DNA from: Nitrosomonadales bacterium
GTDB lineage: Bacteria > Pseudomonadota > Gammaproteobacteria > Burkholderiales > Nitrosomonadaceae
Direction: 5' to 3'
Assembly: GCA_004525885.1 (NCBI GenBank)
Contig: SPBV01000087.1
Location: forward strand, 1-7,358
DNA: 7,358 bases
The stretch's first letter is position 1; every line of letters starts with the position of its first letter. Below, piece by piece: positions 6,973-7,358 of this stretch. The translations under genes and the position numbers were made by a program. The notes beneath the pieces were generated by a model, which did no database searches, was not told where the DNA came from, and worked only from the letters and a program-made list of their open reading frames with translations.

Positions 6973-7358
6973 TTATTTTTCATCAGTTTCAATTACTCTT
7001 TCCAGACCAGCGAGCTTCTCGCCCTCATCCAGATTAATGAGTTTGACTCCCTGTGTAGCACGAGCCATTTTGCGAACTTCTTTGACACGAGTACGAATAA
7101 GTACACCACCGGTAGTAATAAGCATGATTTCATCTGTTTGTTTTACAAGTCTGGCGGCGACTACTTTGCCATTTCGTTCGCTAGTTCTGATCGAGATCAT
7201 GCCTTGGGTGCCCCTGTTGTGGCGCGCATATTCGCTTATCGGAGTGCGTTTACCATAGCCATTTTCGGTTGCTGTCAATACTGCCAATTCTTCATTCTCG
7301 GCAACTAGTAGGGAAATTACTGTTTGTCCTTTACCTAACTTCATTCCACGGACACCCC
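6973..7358 (-). CDS. gyrA: DNA gyrase subunit A, C-terminal fragment (5' end outside window)
   Basis: Catalytic subunit of DNA gyrase, which introduces negative supercoils. Only the last 127 complete codons are visible. They belong to the C-terminal beta-pinwheel that wraps DNA: GVRGMKLGKGQ at the fragment start, GYGKRTPISEY, RGTQGMISI, DEIMLITTGGVLIRT, and the final blade ATQGVKLINLDEGEKLAGLERV. The frame continues to the window edge, so the Met codon at 7344 is internal. The active-site tyrosine domain, the quinolone-resistance region and the GyrA-box all lie outside. The tail ends soon after the last blade (ETDEK), without a long acidic extension. It sits 63 nt before serC on the same strand, a linkage I recall from Betaproteobacteria. 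Confidence 0.96.
   Translation of the reverse strand, partial: GVRGMKLGKGQTVISLLVAENEELAVLTATENGYGKRTPISEYARHNRGTQGMISIRTSERNGKVVAARLVKQTDEIMLITTGGVLIRTRVKEVRKMARATQGVKLINLDEGEKLAGLERVIETDEK

Overview
The window shows a bacterial chromosomal core-metabolism region. It looks betaproteobacterial, possibly Nitrosomonadales. This rests on the gyrA-serC-pheA-hisC-tyrA gene order, the single-domain TyrA, the bifunctional chorismate mutase/prephenate dehydratase, and the style of the proteins. Composition is moderately AT-rich, with loose AT-rich spacers. The taxonomic guess is inference from layout and recalled family resemblance; no database search was made.

Layout: the plus strand opens inside a dihydrolipoamide dehydrogenase gene (lpd, 1-1125, 5' end outside the window). 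Everything else is on the minus strand, listed here in transcription order from the right edge: the 3' end of gyrA (7358-6973, 5' end outside), serC (6909-5815), serA (5822-4623, overlapping serC by 8 nt), pheA (4595-3531), hisC (3432-2323) and tyrA (2135-1248). tyrA and lpd are convergent, with 122 nt between them and no convincing terminator. The largest spacer, 187 nt between hisC and tyrA, contains two AT-rich palindromes, a weak promoter candidate and a 6-codon plus-strand reading frame behind a good Shine-Dalgarno sequence. No other gap reaches 100 nt on the minus-strand side.

Function: SerA and SerC carry out the first two steps of phosphorylated serine synthesis; SerC usually also serves pyridoxal phosphate synthesis. 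PheA turns chorismate into prephenate and then phenylpyruvate. TyrA oxidises prephenate (or arogenate) towards tyrosine. The HisC-family aminotransferase probably performs the histidinol-phosphate step and may also transaminate the aromatic keto acids or prephenate. The cluster is therefore a serine/aromatic/histidine amino-acid supraoperon behind gyrA. All genes wholly inside the window are intact. I found no mobile element, RNA gene, CRISPR array or clearly new system; this is mostly an ordinary housekeeping region, and the findings are modest.
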